Shown here: in pieces, positions 12,964 through 13,413 of the stretch
Layout: the number at the start of each line of letters is the position of its first letter
Numbering within the stretch: position 1 is the stretch's first letter
NCBI GenBank assembly: GCA_000435175.1
Contig: FR880061.1
Span: 31,932 to 45,344 of the forward strand
DNA length: 13,413 nt
Direction of reading: 5' to 3'
From: Clostridium sp. CAG:245
GTDB lineage: Bacteria > Bacillota > Clostridia > TANB77 > CAG-508
Notes under the pieces: generated by a model
What the model was told of the DNA's origin: nothing
Seen by the model: the letters and a program-made list of their open reading frames with translations, nothing else
Database searches by the model: none
Translations under genes and position numbers: made by a program

Positions 12964-13413
12964 TTATTTTATTACTTTTTCTGCATATGTGTTGTTTACT
13001 ATTTTGTTGTATGGTGCTTTTTGTGTTAGTTCTCCTGCTTCTGTCATTATTAATTGTAGTTTATCGAAACTTTCTTCTTTTAGTACAGGTGTTTCGTTCC
13101 ATGCGTCTATGTCTTTGTAGCTTTGTACTGATTTTTCTATTGATTCTACGCTTGTGCTTGGGAAGAAGCTTTGTATTGCTTCTGCTATTTCTCTTGATGT
13201 GTGTGATTTTACCCATTTTTGTCCTTTATATATTGCACGTGTGAATTTTTCTATTGTTTCGCTATTTTTTTCTATATAGCTTTTCTTTGTACAGTATGCT
13301 GTGTATGGAACTTCTCCAGACGCCTCTCCAACTGATGCAACTACATAACCTTTTCCTTCTGCTTCTGTCATTGATGCTGTTGGTTCGAATAGTGTTACAT
13401 ACTCAGCATTTCC
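12964..13413 (-). CDS. ABC transporter substrate-binding protein, NMT1/THI5-like (C-terminal part)
   Basis: The frame is open from the window edge, so the N-terminus (signal peptide and first lobe) is missing; 149 residues are visible. They begin GNAEYVTLFEPTASMTEAEG, followed by YVVASVGEASGEVPYTAYC. Then comes the helical segment SETIEKFTRAIYKGQKWVKS and a tail rich in helices ending in AEKVIK. The order 'EP...A...G', a 'P(Y/F)T' turn, then 'I+KF..A+.+G..W' is typical of the second lobe of NMT1/SsuA/TauA-type periplasmic-binding proteins, which serve aliphatic sulfonate, nitrate or thiamine-precursor importers. The substrate cannot be told from this part. An internal ATG at 13371 is not the true start, since the frame and the homology-like pattern continue upstream of it. 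Confidence 0.85.
   Translation of the reverse strand, partial: GNAEYVTLFEPTASMTEAEGKGYVVASVGEASGEVPYTAYCTKKSYIEKNSETIEKFTRAIYKGQKWVKSHTSREIAEAIQSFFPSTSVESIEKSVQSYKDIDAWNETPVLKEESFDKLQLIMTEAGELTQKAPYNKIVNNTYAEKVIK

Noticed and set aside
12794..13244. Overlapping plus-strand open frames rich in Leu and Phe
   Set aside because: They straddle an AT-rich intergenic region and the complement of the substrate-binding protein gene, have no ribosome binding sites and start within A/T runs.

Overview
The window comes from the chromosome of a very AT-rich Gram-positive bacterium. It most likely belongs to the Clostridia, perhaps an uncultured gut lineage. The evidence is the strong AGGAGG-type ribosome binding sites, the TTGACA/TATAAT promoters, a complete spoIIE, a SleB-type cell-wall hydrolase with DUF348 and G5 domains, and WG-repeat and LemA proteins. 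Most genes lie on the minus strand; only the NUDIX gene and lemA lie on the plus strand. I saw no tRNA, rRNA, CRISPR array, insertion sequence or prophage gene.

Layout. Positions 1-875 (minus) hold a HigBA-like toxin-antitoxin pair: toxin first with a TTG start, then an antitoxin that runs off the left edge. A good promoter with an inverted repeat between its -35 and -10 boxes precedes it. A divergent NUDIX hydrolase gene follows at 1016-1477 (plus). It shares a bidirectional terminator with a minus-strand operon of exodeoxyribonuclease III (2658-3413) and an AI-2E family permease (1502-2632). Next comes the SleB-like wall hydrolase (3651-4658, minus), which is divergent from lemA (4911-5468, plus). 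The minus strand then carries, in transcription order, spoIIE (10157-12673), a membrane-anchored WG-repeat protein (8389-9906), an unrecognised protein with a C-terminal membrane anchor (7015-8247), acpS (6484-6873) and a TatD-family nuclease (5525-6328). The right edge (12964-13413) is the C-terminal part of an NMT1/THI5-like ABC substrate-binding protein.

The genes do not form one pathway. They are housekeeping (acpS, exoA, tatD), envelope (SleB-like, LemA, WG, AI-2E), sporulation (spoIIE) and a small accessory TA/NUDIX segment at the left end.

The most unusual feature is a family of three imperfect palindromes of about 111-125 nt, at 3437-3561, 6355-6477 and 8276-8386. They are related to each other both in their terminal arms and in their centre, and all have the same orientation. 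In each case the hairpin base ends 23-28 nt before the start codon of the downstream minus-strand gene (exoA, tatD, the 410-aa gene). Two of them begin within a few bases of the preceding stop codon. They look like a MITE-like repeat or a conserved intercistronic/5'-leader RNA structure. Also worth noting are a 34-nt near-perfect GC-rich palindrome at 12927-12960 without a U-tract, an inverted repeat spanning the acpS promoter, and a less AT-rich non-coding island upstream of the SleB-like gene.
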